From NCBI RefSeq assembly GCF_014750685.1, contig NZ_JAAXGE010000002.1, positions 744,001-808,000 of the forward strand: DNA of 64,000 nucleotides. Direction: 5' to 3'. The translations under genes and the position numbers were made by a program. The stretch's first letter is position 1. Every line of letters begins with the position of its first letter. Below, piece after piece: positions 42,653 to 51,195 of the stretch. The notes beneath the pieces were generated by a model. The model saw only the letters and a program-made list of their open reading frames with translations, did not search any database and was not told the DNA's origin. The DNA comes from Bacteroides sp. GM023 (GTDB taxonomy: Bacteria; Bacteroidota; Bacteroidia; Bacteroidales; Bacteroidaceae).

Positions 42653-43594
42653 TTAAGGTTCATTGACTGTTACCATCCAGGCATTTACGACAGGACGCTC
42701 CTGCCCGTCGGAAGGACGGTTTCGTATCTGGAATATATCCGCTATCGGGTGGCGTATCAGCATTTGGGTAGAGCCGCCGCCATCCAGATTCGCAGCCCAG
42801 GAACAGCCCAACGCTTTCATAATTGAACCCATCTCAGGATACGTAAATCCGTATGAATAAAATTCCACACGCCCGTCTACCACCATAAAGTAGACATGAC
42901 CATCATTTGAATATCCGACGCATGTACGCGGGTCGATACCTTTATAAGTTCCACCGGATATTTCCCCATCACGCAATACGATGACTCCGCTTCCCGTTAC
43001 TTCTTTAAGATTATACTGCATACCTCGATATTCCACCGAGTCCGCAATTACCATCTTATTGTCTTTCGTCAACGCAATGAAGCTCAAAGCCTGTTGGGGA
43101 AGCGACTCTTTGTAGATAAACGAATTTTTTAGAATCACGCCATTGCGGTGAATCGGTCCCCTGATGTCCATCGTACTGACATCCCAAAAGTCGGCATTAA
43201 CCATCGCTGCCACCCGGTGCCACGGACGGTCGGCGTAATCAGCCATTTCCGTAAGCGTCTGACGCTGGAAATTATTGCGTACATCGGCGTCATACGGCAT
43301 ACCGACTTCGAGCGATACTCCCGGCACATTCAAGTCGATGTCGATTATAAATAGATGGGTGGAGCGGCTGTCCGCTTTCTGAAAATGAATATCCGTTTCC
43401 GTTACTCCCAGCGCCACCACAAAACTCGTGTCGGTATATACACGTGCCACAGTCTCACTGTTCGCCAATAACTTCCTGCCTATTTCTGTTTGCGGAGTAT
43501 AGGGAATATCTTTAATTGTATCGTTTGAACAGCTTAAAAATGCAAACGGCAATAGGAAAGATAGAATCTGTATGTATTTTAATAAGTTCATCAT
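42653..43594 (-). CDS. Phosphodiester glycosidase family lipoprotein (NAGPA-like)
   Basis: A 313-residue lipoprotein (Ala-Phe-Leu-Ser-Cys) whose sequence from about 75 to the end fits the NAGPA phosphodiester glycosidase domain. Hallmarks are Val-Asn-Ala-Asp-Phe-Trp-Asp, Asp-Pro-Arg-Thr-Cys-Val-Gly-Tyr, Val-Val-Asp-Gly-Arg and Ala-Ala-Asn-Leu-Asp-Gly-Gly-Gly-Ser-Thr. The mammalian member removes GlcNAc from GlcNAc-1-phospho groups; bacterial ones act on sugar-1-phosphodiester linkages in surface polymers. As the only recognisable enzyme of this SusCD locus it is the best clue to the substrate: a glycan with sugar phosphodiesters. It lies 13 bp from both neighbours. Confidence 0.87.
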   Translation of the reverse strand: MMNLLKYIQILSFLLPFAFLSCSNDTIKDIPYTPQTEIGRKLLANSETVARVYTDTSFVVALGVTETDIHFQKADSRSTHLFIIDIDLNVPGVSLEVGMPYDADVRNNFQRQTLTEMADYADRPWHRVAAMVNADFWDVSTMDIRGPIHRNGVILKNSFIYKESLPQQALSFIALTKDNKMVIADSVEYRGMQYNLKEVTGSGVIVLRDGEISGGTYKGIDPRTCVGYSNDGHVYFMVVDGRVEFYSYGFTYPEMGSIMKALGCSWAANLDGGGSTQMLIRHPIADIFQIRNRPSDGQERPVVNAWMVTVNEP

Positions 43595-43607
43595 CTTCGT
43601 TATTTTT

Positions 43608-44894
43608 TTAGTTAGCCCAATATGAATTTTGATTTAGGAGTTTATTGAGAGATCTTTCTTTTGCCGGAATGGGCAAACGGTTGTATTTACGTTCGAAACC
43701 AAGGTCACTTTCCAACCGGTTGAGGCGTACCAGGTCGAACCACCGGAAACCTTCTGCCAACAGTTCCACCCGGCGCTCTTTAAGGACAGCGTCTATGAAA
43801 TCACTTTCGGTGGCGGGATGCACCGAAGGAAGTCCCCGGAATTTGCGCAATTCATTCAGTCGGCCAAGTCCTTTGGCGAGTCCTTGCGCTTCGGCGCTAA
43901 TCAGATACATTTCTCCCAAACGGGTAATGATAATCGGGTCGGTAGTGACTTCCCCGCCGGAATACTTGTTAATGACTTCGTTCGTTTCCTGCATATCAAT
44001 AGAGATGGCGGTACGTTTGTCGTCCGGTTCGAACATATTCATCACTTTCGTAGTCGGTGCATACGTATAACTGCCCCCATTTGCCGACGAACGCGAATAA
44101 AGAGACGCGCTTAGATTGACACTGGATTCATTAAGCAGGTTGGCAAACGTGAAGATTTCTTCCCTGTTTGCTTTTCCTCGGAAAATCTGGTCGAAATCCG
44201 CCAGTGAGAAATTGGCGTCACTGATGATTTCTTCCGCCAGGCTCGCGGCTTCCCCCATTTTCCCCTGGGCGAGTTTGGTACGTGCCATCAAAGCCTTTGC
44301 CGCCTGCTTGGAGACATAATTCTTATCTGTAAAGACAGGCGCATAGTCGATGGCCGTCTGGAAATTCTTTTCCACAAAACTCCATCCTTCCGCTTCTGAC
44401 GATGCGGCAATATCCCCTGAAACGGGAGCTTCGAGGATAGGAACCTCACCATAGCGGCTGACTAGATTGTAATAAAGCAATCCCCGGAAGAAACTGGCTA
44501 CTCCCAGAATCTCATTCCTGGAAGACGTGTCGGGTAGTTTGTTCAGGGAGACAATCAGCGAATTGACTTGGTAGAGAGCCGTGTAAAAACCGTCCCATGG
44601 CCCGCTGACAAAGCCGCTTTCGGGAGTGACAAGGTCTTTGACCAGCAATATCGGGTCTTTGAGCCCGGTAGCTCCGCCGCGCACCAGTTCACCGCCCACG
44701 ACATCCTGCGTGAGATAACCGTTTGCTGTCGGCTTGTTCTGCATATAAAAGTAGAGCCCTGTAAGCAGTAACCGTGCATCCTCTTCAGTCAGGTTGTCAC
44801 TGGATACTGCGTTATGGGGATATTGATCCATTTCGTTGCAACTTGTGGCAAATACCAATAGTAGTGCTGTTAGCGATATAATAAAATTCTTCAT
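43608..44894 (-). CDS. SusD/RagB-type surface lipoprotein (second locus)
   Basis: A 428-residue SusD-like lipoprotein (Phe-Ala-Thr-Ser-Cys-Asn-Glu-Met-Asp). It has the family's Leu-Leu-Thr-Gly-Leu-Tyr near 45, Phe-Phe-Arg-Gly-Leu-Leu-Tyr-Tyr-Asn-Leu-Val near 135-145, Tyr-Leu-Ile-Ser-Ala-Glu-Ala near 330, and a C-terminal Arg-Arg-Val-Glu-Leu-Leu-Ala-Glu-Gly-Phe-Arg-Trp-Phe-Asp-Leu-Val-Arg. It is shorter than most SusD proteins (500-600), implying small variable loops. It partners the SusC protein encoded 5 bp upstream. Confidence 0.94.
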   Translation of the reverse strand: MKNFIISLTALLLVFATSCNEMDQYPHNAVSSDNLTEEDARLLLTGLYFYMQNKPTANGYLTQDVVGGELVRGGATGLKDPILLVKDLVTPESGFVSGPWDGFYTALYQVNSLIVSLNKLPDTSSRNEILGVASFFRGLLYYNLVSRYGEVPILEAPVSGDIAASSEAEGWSFVEKNFQTAIDYAPVFTDKNYVSKQAAKALMARTKLAQGKMGEAASLAEEIISDANFSLADFDQIFRGKANREEIFTFANLLNESSVNLSASLYSRSSANGGSYTYAPTTKVMNMFEPDDKRTAISIDMQETNEVINKYSGGEVTTDPIIITRLGEMYLISAEAQGLAKGLGRLNELRKFRGLPSVHPATESDFIDAVLKERRVELLAEGFRWFDLVRLNRLESDLGFERKYNRLPIPAKERSLNKLLNQNSYWAN

Positions 44895-44899
44895 AGCTG

Positions 44900-47800
44900 T
44901 TAGAATTTAAGATTTACACCTATTGTAAACGTGCGCGGCTGTGAGGGATAGAGGTAATCGTATCCCATATTGGTGGCGCTAAGGCTTACATTTACTTCCG
45001 GATCCAGATACGGCCATTTCGTGATTACGAAAAGGTTGTCGGCCTGGAAATAGACACGGAGATTGTCAATATGTATCCGGTTAATCCAACTTTTGGGCAG
45101 GCTATAGCCGATAGAAGCCGTGCGGCACCGGATATAGGACGCGTCGTGCAGCATCCGGGTATTGACAAACTTCGTTGAGTTCCATGTGTAGCCGTAGATG
45201 GCACGCGGATTCTTGTTCGTACTTCCCGGCTCTGTCCAGCGGGATTCTGCGGAAGATTTCAGTATCGGCCATGTGCCGTTACCCATTCGCAGACCACCCG
45301 TCCAAAGCTCATACAGCTTGTTTCCCGATGAGAAGGTAAAGAATACGCTCAGGTCAAGCCCTTTATATTTGAATGTATTGTTGAATCCACCGGTGAATTT
45401 AGGATTGGCTGAACCTACAAACTGCTTGTCTTTCTCGTCGATAACGTCATTGCCGTCCACATCTTCGTAGATACAGTCTCCGGCTCTTACTCCCTGCTCG
45501 TAAATCTTGGCAGGGATTTCGTCGTCCGACTGGTAAATTCCTTTCCATTTAATCATATAGAAAGAACCTATCGGTTCACCTACTTTCAGGGCGTGCATGG
45601 AGCTGGTTGTCAATATCTCGTTATTGTCGAGAAGGGCGGTCAGCTTATTTCTGATAAAAGAGATGTTGAAGTCCGAATGCCACGAGAAAGCTCCTTTGCC
45701 TAAATTGGCTCCTAAGGTAAACTCAAGTCCTTTGTTACGCATGGAACCGATATTGCATACCTGGCTCGTATAACCCGATGTGGCGGGAGTGGGCTTCTGA
45801 TAAAGCAAATCCTTCGTATCCTTTATAAATGCGTCCGCTGTGAACGTGATAGCTCCTTTGAAGAACGAAAGGTCTACACCAATATCCCCTTGTTGCGCTT
45901 TCTCCCATTTGAGGTCGCGATTGCCTGCGGTAGTCAGTCCCAGACCATTCTCTCCATTGTAGTTGTAACCGCCGCCGGCTAGTGCCTGATAGGCATAAGA
46001 ACCGATACCGCCTTGATTACCCGTGCAACCCCAACTGGCACGCAGCTTGACATCCGTCTGCGGAAACTTCCACCAGGATTCTTCTCCCAAGTTCCATCCG
46101 GCACTGACAGATGGGAAATATCCGTAACGATTGTTGGATATAAATTTGGAAGAACCGTCTGTACGCATCGTTCCGGTCAGCAGATAGCGGTTTTTATAGT
46201 TCAGGCTCACACGGCCGAAGAATGACTGGAGCAGGAACGATGAAAGCCCTGTACTTACATCCGCGAATTCGGCAGCAACGGAATTTACATCGAAAGAAGA
46301 AGAAGGAAATCCGATACCCGTCTGTGCGGACGAGGACGATACGTCTTTCTGTATGGAATGTCCCAGCATGACATCCAGTGAGAAGTCTTCCTCGAATGAA
46401 TGCTTGTAAGTCAGCACGTTTTCCCACAAAGTACTTGCGTAGGAGTTTCGTCCGTCAATCAGCTTGCCTACCTTGTTGCCATACGGATGCTTGTCTGTAT
46501 AGTAAATATGCTCCTCCTTGTAGTTGAAGTCCTCTCCGAGAGTCGTCTTGAAGTTCAGGTCTTTCGTGATATTGAACAGCATATAGAGCGAACCGAGGGC
46601 ACGGTAGTTGTCAATATACACATCTTCTTCGTTGAGAGCCTGTATCGGATTATGATTGGCCAGTTCCGTTCCGCCTACGGCATATTCCCCGTCGGGGCGG
46701 TAGGGCGAATCCCACGGACGCTGTTCGATGGCACGGGTTATCACGCTCGTACCGATATTATAACCGGTAGGCACACGGTTATTGCGCGAATAACTCAAAT
46801 TTAACGAAGTACCCACTTTCAGCCATTTCTTTATCTCCGTGTCCAGGTTGACTTTCAGGTTATACCGTTTGAGCTGATTATTGATAATCACCCCCTCATT
46901 ATGCTTGTAATTGGCTGACAGGTAATAGTTGGTCTTGTCCGTACCGCCAGATACGGATGCGGTCGTAGTGTAAGTGACCGCTGTACGGAGTACCAGGTCG
47001 AGCCAGTTTGTCTGCGCCTTTCCCGGAGCCGGGTTGTCAATTCGGCTTTGCGTACTGTTCGTCTGAAGATTATAATTATCAATAGCCTCATTCAGAACTT
47101 CCAGAAAGAGGTCTGTATCCGCCATATCGAGCTTGTCCGTTCTTGGCAGGTTGGAGAAACTGACATTCGTGTCGATGCTCACCTTTGCCTGACCTTTGCT
47201 TCCTTTCTTGGTCGTAATCAGAATCACGCCGTTCGTAGCGCGCGAACCGTAAATAGCAGCGGAAGCGGCGTCTTTCAGAATCTGTATGGACTCCACGTCG
47301 GCAGGGTTGAAATCATTAAGACCGTTCATCGACTGTGCCCCCCATGCTCCGGTATCTCCCGAAGTATTGTTGATAGGCACTCCGTCAATCACATACAAAG
47401 GCTCATTGCCTGCGGTGATAGACCCGATTCCCCGGATACTGACCCGGTTCTTGCTTCCCGGCACACCGGATGCGGAGGTAATATTAACACCGGAGACACG
47501 TCCCTGCAACAGTTCATCCACTCCCAATGCCTGACGGACATTGATGTCCCCCGGTTTGTACGTACCGATGGAAGAGGTGACATCCCGTTTGGTTTTCGAA
47601 CCATATCCGATGACAATTACTTCATCCATCACGTGCGCGTCTTCTTCCAGCGCAATGTGGATGGTCGGGGAAGCCCCGATACGGATTGCCTTTTTCTTAT
47701 ACCCGATATAGGATATATTCAACGGCTTCGCCGGGTCTGCCGTGACAGTGAAGTTTCCGTCCACATCCGTAATGGTTCCGACGCCACCTTCCTGTATCAC

Positions 47801-48235
47801 GTTGGCGCCGATGATTGGCTCACCTCTGCTGTCAGTCACCGTACCTTTGAGGGTCTTCTTCTCACTTTTCTTTTGTGGCGCTTCTTTCTTTACCAGTACG
47901 ATGGTATTGTTATTGAGCGACCAGGATATATTCATCGGCGTGAATACCTGTGACAATACCTGGTCGATAGGCTTATTCTGACAATTGACGGTTACTTTCG
48001 CCTGGTCGTTGAGCACATTGTTTCGGTAGACAAACGTATACCGAGTCTGCTTCTCAAGTTCCTTTATAAACGTTTTCACCGTGCCGTTATTGATATTCAC
48101 CGACACATTTCCTTTTTGTGCCAATACCCCTGCGGGCAATAAAACCAGCACAACAAGTAAAATGGTAAAGTTTCTAAAAATAAGGAGATTCTGTCTCCTC
48201 TTTCTAAAGGAAAAAATTAACTTTGTGTAATTCAT
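44900..48235 (-). CDS. SusC-type TonB-dependent transporter with STN domain (second locus)
   Basis: A 1111-residue outer-membrane transporter. A long basic N-terminal segment precedes the hydrophobic signal core (about 22-40). The STN domain covers about 45-115, the carboxypeptidase-regulatory-like domain about 127-205 (Gly-Thr-Val-Thr-Asp-Ser-Arg-Gly-Glu-Pro-Ile-Ile-Gly-Ala), the plug about 207-345 (Asp-Glu-Val-Ile-Val-Ile-Gly-Tyr-Gly, then Ala-Ala-Ser-Ala-Ala-Ile-Tyr-Gly-Ser-Arg-Ala), and the rest is barrel ending in Lys-Phe. An ATG further in (Met-Asn at the very start is used here) is not obviously better. The STN domain fits control by the FecR/ECF pair upstream. Confidence 0.95.
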   Translation of the reverse strand: MNYTKLIFSFRKRRQNLLIFRNFTILLVVLVLLPAGVLAQKGNVSVNINNGTVKTFIKELEKQTRYTFVYRNNVLNDQAKVTVNCQNKPIDQVLSQVFTPMNISWSLNNNTIVLVKKEAPQKKSEKKTLKGTVTDSRGEPIIGANVIQEGGVGTITDVDGNFTVTADPAKPLNISYIGYKKKAIRIGASPTIHIALEEDAHVMDEVIVIGYGSKTKRDVTSSIGTYKPGDINVRQALGVDELLQGRVSGVNITSASGVPGSKNRVSIRGIGSITAGNEPLYVIDGVPINNTSGDTGAWGAQSMNGLNDFNPADVESIQILKDAASAAIYGSRATNGVILITTKKGSKGQAKVSIDTNVSFSNLPRTDKLDMADTDLFLEVLNEAIDNYNLQTNSTQSRIDNPAPGKAQTNWLDLVLRTAVTYTTTASVSGGTDKTNYYLSANYKHNEGVIINNQLKRYNLKVNLDTEIKKWLKVGTSLNLSYSRNNRVPTGYNIGTSVITRAIEQRPWDSPYRPDGEYAVGGTELANHNPIQALNEEDVYIDNYRALGSLYMLFNITKDLNFKTTLGEDFNYKEEHIYYTDKHPYGNKVGKLIDGRNSYASTLWENVLTYKHSFEEDFSLDVMLGHSIQKDVSSSSAQTGIGFPSSSFDVNSVAAEFADVSTGLSSFLLQSFFGRVSLNYKNRYLLTGTMRTDGSSKFISNNRYGYFPSVSAGWNLGEESWWKFPQTDVKLRASWGCTGNQGGIGSYAYQALAGGGYNYNGENGLGLTTAGNRDLKWEKAQQGDIGVDLSFFKGAITFTADAFIKDTKDLLYQKPTPATSGYTSQVCNIGSMRNKGLEFTLGANLGKGAFSWHSDFNISFIRNKLTALLDNNEILTTSSMHALKVGEPIGSFYMIKWKGIYQSDDEIPAKIYEQGVRAGDCIYEDVDGNDVIDEKDKQFVGSANPKFTGGFNNTFKYKGLDLSVFFTFSSGNKLYELWTGGLRMGNGTWPILKSSAESRWTEPGSTNKNPRAIYGYTWNSTKFVNTRMLHDASYIRCRTASIGYSLPKSWINRIHIDNLRVYFQADNLFVITKWPYLDPEVNVSLSATNMGYDYLYPSQPRTFTIGVNLKF

Positions 48236-48284
48236 AGTTGATACTATTTTTCATGTTTAATGGATTAATTTTATCGACTTACAT

Positions 48285-48322
48285 ACAACCAAAGGATTGG
48301 GCGATTCTTTGGTTGTTTTTTT
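48285..48322. terminator. Hairpin between the FecR and SusC genes
   Basis: ACAACCAAAG (48285-48294) and CTTTGGTTGT (48307-48316) form a perfect 10-bp stem with a 12-base loop. The T-run (48317-48322) is on the + strand, opposite to the flanking genes. For - strand transcripts it is a hairpin without a U-tail, more like an mRNA processing or stability element than a terminator. Confidence 0.5.
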
Positions 48323-48367
48323 ATATAATTACCGGCTGTTCTCCATAGGCTCCTTTCTTTCAATGGG

Positions 48368-49315
48368 TTAATAAATAGTGATTTTATCTTTATGTATCTC
48401 ATATTTGAACTTGTATTGCAGGCTTAGTGAATGGATTACATTCTGTATGCTTTCATGGCGGAAAGAGCCGGATAGCAAATCCTGTCCGATTTGCGGGTAT
48501 TTTAGCTCTATCTCCACTCCGTACCATCTCTCTATCTCTTCGATAACATCAATCAGAGGTTCGGAATCGAATATCAGATAATCGTCACACCATCCGGTTT
48601 CCACGTGGACGTCGGCTTTCGTTATTCTAAGTGCCTTGTCCGTGCCTGAATAGGTCGCCTTTTCGCCGGGGGTGAGGATATACTCCTGTGGAAGCGAGCC
48701 GCCGGATATTTTAATACGTCCGGTGAGCAGGGAAGTTTCGATGATATCCTTCTTATAGGTGTTTACATTGAAAGAAGTCCCTAGCACTTCGATTTGCAGG
48801 TCGTTGGCTATCACTCTGAAAGGACAGTCGGGGTTTTTTGCTACGTCGAAAAAAGCTTCTCCTGAGAGGTGTACCAGTCGTTGCCTGGAGTTGTTCACAT
48901 CATATGTGATTGTAGTGGCGCCGTTCAACTGCACTTTCGTCCCGTCCGGCAATATGATTTCCGATTTACTGCCCGGTTTCACATTGGCGGTAATCATCTG
49001 CTGCGTATCGGGAGTCTCGAATAAGGTATAGATGCCGAAAGAAGAAGTGACGAGCAAAGCAATTACAGCAGCATACTTGGCAAACTGTATCCAACGACGT
49101 CTCCATATAATCTGATGTAGCTCCTTCCGTATCTGCTTTTTCATCATGGGTGGCATCCCGATTTCTGTTACAGATTCTTTTTCCATATCCATCATGGTAT
49201 TCCAAAGCTCTTCATCCGGCATAGTATCGAGTTCTTTTTTGAACTCTCCGAAGTCAGAAGAAGGAACTCCCTTCTCCATGTATTGGCGATATAAGTTTTT
49301 AAAGTGTGTAGGCAT
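48368..49315 (-). CDS. FecR-family anti-sigma factor (second locus)
   Basis: A 315-residue anti-sigma factor of normal length. Residues 1-70 are the cytoplasmic part. A membrane helix lies at about 78-100 (Tyr-Ala-Ala-Val-Ile-Ala-Leu-Leu-Val). The FecR domain is at about 113-205 (Leu-Pro-Asp-Gly-Thr-Lys-Val-Gln-Leu-Asn-Gly-Ala-Thr, then Gly-Thr-Ser-Phe-Asn-Val-Asn). A DUF4974-type C-terminal domain spans about 240-310. It holds the adjacent ECF sigma inactive until the SusC STN domain signals ligand. It lies 114 bp after the sigma gene and 132 bp before SusC. Confidence 0.94.
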   Translation of the reverse strand: MPTHFKNLYRQYMEKGVPSSDFGEFKKELDTMPDEELWNTMMDMEKESVTEIGMPPMMKKQIRKELHQIIWRRRWIQFAKYAAVIALLVTSSFGIYTLFETPDTQQMITANVKPGSKSEIILPDGTKVQLNGATTITYDVNNSRQRLVHLSGEAFFDVAKNPDCPFRVIANDLQIEVLGTSFNVNTYKKDIIETSLLTGRIKISGGSLPQEYILTPGEKATYSGTDKALRITKADVHVETGWCDDYLIFDSEPLIDVIEEIERWYGVEIELKYPQIGQDLLSGSFRHESIQNVIHSLSLQYKFKYEIHKDKITIY

Positions 49316-49429
49316 ATTATTACTGTTTCTATTGGTTATACGTGAATGAAATAGGAGAGTACTATGATTTCTTTGTGTTTTATAACATAAAAATCAAAAA
49401 GGCGGGTGAATGTCTTGTGAGGTGGCTTC

Positions 49430-49996
49430 TTATAAGAAGAAAATAAAGAGAATATTATACTTCATCATTTCGCTGCGAAGAATCTTCATGGCGGAAGTCA
49501 GATAGTTCTTTACGGTTTGTTCGGAAAGGTTCAGCTGTTCGGCTATTTGCCTGATGGGGATATGTTTTTCCCTGCTCAATTCATAAATCTCGTGCTCCCG
49601 TTGGGAGAGTACCTTCTTCGATTGTTTGAGCTGTTGCAGAAACTCGTCATACAACAATATGTCTTCCGGTGAGACATCACTCTCCCGGCTCTCGCAATAT
49701 TCCATAAAATCCTCGAATTGCAGCTCGTTGACCTGCCTGCGGAAATAATCAATCACCTGATGTTTGGCAATAGTGAAGATAAAGGCTTGCAGATTGCCGA
49801 AACAATCCAGTTGGCTACGATTGTCCCATAGGCGCAAAAAGGTATCCTGAACAATATCCTGTGTCAGGGAACGATTTTTTAGTTGTTTAAGAACGAAGCT
49901 GTAAAGTCGGTCGGCATAGGCTTCATAAATCTGCGTGAAAGCCTGATAAGAGCCGTTGCGTAGTTCTTTTATGCACTGTATTTCGTTTATTTTCAT
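49430..49996 (-). CDS. ECF RNA polymerase sigma factor (second locus)
   Basis: A 188-residue ECF sigma factor. The sigma-2 region (about 25-90) contains Asp-Ile-Val-Gln-Asp-Thr-Phe-Leu-Arg-Leu-Trp-Asp. The sigma-4 helix-turn-helix (about 130-178) contains Ile-Arg-Gln-Ile-Ala-Glu-Gln-Leu-Asn-Leu-Ser-Glu-Gln-Thr-Val-Lys-Asn-Tyr-Leu. A hydrophobic tail ends the protein, as in the first locus. A full Bacteroides-type promoter lies upstream, so basal sigma expression is probably constitutive and its activity is set by the FecR protein. Confidence 0.94.
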   Translation of the reverse strand: MKINEIQCIKELRNGSYQAFTQIYEAYADRLYSFVLKQLKNRSLTQDIVQDTFLRLWDNRSQLDCFGNLQAFIFTIAKHQVIDYFRRQVNELQFEDFMEYCESRESDVSPEDILLYDEFLQQLKQSKKVLSQREHEIYELSREKHIPIRQIAEQLNLSEQTVKNYLTSAMKILRSEMMKYNILFIFFL

Positions 49997-50022
49997 GCTT
50001 CCTGTATAGATGTAGGCGCAGA

Positions 50023-50051
50023 CAAATGTACTGAAATAATTTAAAATCCAA
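50023..50051 (-). promoter_or_regulatory. Promoter for the second ECF sigma gene
   Basis: On the - strand TTG (50049-50051), 18 bp, then TACATTTG (50023-50030). Both elements match the Bacteroides consensus. It lies 27 bp before the start codon. Confidence 0.75.
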
Positions 50052-50139
50052 TAATTCTGTGTGGAGAAATAAAGTTCCCCCTCTTGCTTTTCGGTGATTA
50101 ATTGTGTATCTTTACGAGTTTTCTCGTTTCTCTAAGGAG

Positions 50140-50227
50140 TTGTCACTCTATAAAGTGCCATTTGTCACGGTATAAGATGCTATTTGTCTTTCTATAAAGT
50201 GATATTTGTCACCCTATAAGGTGATGA
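50140..50227. repeat. Array C: four 22-bp units, TTGTCAC...TATAAAGTG
   Basis: Units begin at 50140, 50162, 50184 and 50206, exactly 22 bp apart. Each starts with TTGTC and has a TATAA near position 11. CAC and GTG frame the centre as a dyad, clearest in the last unit (CACC-CTATAA-GGTG). The array is about 90-180 bp upstream of the HU-like gene. With arrays A, B and D it makes four separate repeat families with the same period. Confidence 0.7.
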
Positions 50228-50258
50228 CTTCCCGATCGCATAAACTCGCACTATTTTG

Positions 50259-50302
50259 TGCACTGAAAATCCTTATTCTCTGCACTGAAAAGTCTTAATT
50301 AT
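50259..50302. repeat. Array D: two 22-bp units, TGCACTGAAAA
   Basis: TGCACTGAAAA occurs at 50259 and 50281, 22 bp apart, and the rest of each unit is also similar. A weaker unit may precede them at 50237. The phase differs from array C. The last unit ends 15 bp before the HU-like start codon, so it covers the region where that gene's promoter or leader must lie. Confidence 0.55.
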
Positions 50303-50317
50303 AGGTAGAAAAAAAAT

Positions 50318-50938
50318 ATGGCTTATTACAATTTAAAGAAGAAACCGCCGTTGACCATCAAAGAGGGTGAAACGGAAACAATGTATGCCGACATTGTTTA
50401 TAACGGAACGATTACGGCAAAGCGTCTCATTCAGGCAGTTGCCAAAAGAACCGGATTCAAGGAAGGAGTGATAGAAGGAATCCTTTCCGAGTTGCGCAAC
50501 GAAACGTTGCAATATCTGGGTGAAGGCTATCGGGTGGAACTGGCAGAGTTTGGGTTCTTCTCCGCCAAAGTGAAGGCGCGACTGGTGGAAAAGACGGATG
50601 ACCTTCGTTCCAGTTCCGTTTCCTTCAATGGAGTAAACTTCCGCGCATCCAAGGAATTCCGTACAGGTATCCGGGGAGACTTGGAACGTAGGAAGTGTGT
50701 ACGCTTCTACACCTCAAGAGAGTGGGACACAGAGAAACTGAAAAATGTTGTCCTGCAACATATCCGCCAACATGGATTTATCACAAGGACAACTTATACG
50801 GAACTGACGGGACGGCTCAAGAACATGGCACTGACCGACCTTAAATCTTTTGCGAATGAAGGCATTATCAAAAGGGTAGGGCACGGCAATCAGATGCATT
50901 TTATTATACCGCCGGCAGCTACTGAAGTTCAGCCATGA
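50318..50938 (+). CDS. HU-family DNA-binding protein with C-terminal winged-helix-like part
   Basis: A 206-residue protein. Residues about 1-125 match the HU-like domain common in Bacteroides (Met-Tyr-Ala-Asp-Ile-Val, then Val-Glu-Leu-Ala-Glu-Phe-Gly-Phe-Phe-Ser at about 84-93). Residues about 135-200 look like a winged helix (Gly-Phe-Ile-Thr-Arg-Thr-Thr-Tyr-Thr-Glu-Leu-Thr-Gly). The family binds or bends DNA; a specific role is not known. The last residues differ from the second copy's ending (58192-58371): this gene reads into a decayed gene on the other strand, so its C-terminus was probably reshaped by the rearrangement. Arrays C and D fill its upstream region. Confidence 0.85.
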   Translation: MAYYNLKKKPPLTIKEGETETMYADIVYNGTITAKRLIQAVAKRTGFKEGVIEGILSELRNETLQYLGEGYRVELAEFGFFSAKVKARLVEKTDDLRSSSVSFNGVNFRASKEFRTGIRGDLERRKCVRFYTSREWDTEKLKNVVLQHIRQHGFITRTTYTELTGRLKNMALTDLKSFANEGIIKRVGHGNQMHFIIPPAATEVQP

Positions 50939-51180
50939 TATCTTCGTAACTGATGGCCGGTTTCTCGTTCAATAAGCGTGTATGCTCTGCGACGAAGTTA
51001 TCATAGCATCTTTTGGAAGCTCCCTTTTGTCCCGTCTTGAATAATATCCGGCACTTGATACGCATCGCTTCTTAATCGAGCGTGTCATTCACCAACAAGA
51101 CATCTGCTATTTACAATGTCAGTTTATTATTCCCTTTGACATCGGGAGTTTCCAGCATTTTGAAGTAAGGGTGAAAGGTT
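50919..51180 (-). pseudogene. Decayed C-terminal fragment, BTAD/TPR-regulator-like
   Basis: Read on the - strand, one frame gives about 85 codons of protein-like sequence interrupted by TAA at 51111-51113 and 51072-51074. The end reads Glu-Ala-Met-Arg-Ile-Lys-Cys-Arg-Ile-Leu-Phe-Lys-Thr-Gly-Gln-Lys-Gly-Ala-Ser-Lys, later Ala-Ile-Ser-Tyr-Glu-Asp-Ile, and stops at 50919-50921. This resembles the tail of bacterial transcriptional activator (BTAD-like, TPR) domains in large Bacteroides regulators, an identification from memory. It overlaps the end of the HU-like gene by 20 bp in the opposite direction. No start is visible before the next gene. Confidence 0.55.
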
Positions 51181-51195
51181 ATTATTGTTTGCCTT

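Noticed and set aside
47048..47953. A 301-residue open frame antisense to the second SusC gene
   Set aside because: It lies entirely within a clear SusC coding region on the other strand. No domain recognised.
50919..51180. A complete gene on the - strand after the HU-like gene
   Set aside because: Two in-frame stop codons interrupt it and no start is visible, so it is called a pseudogene fragment.
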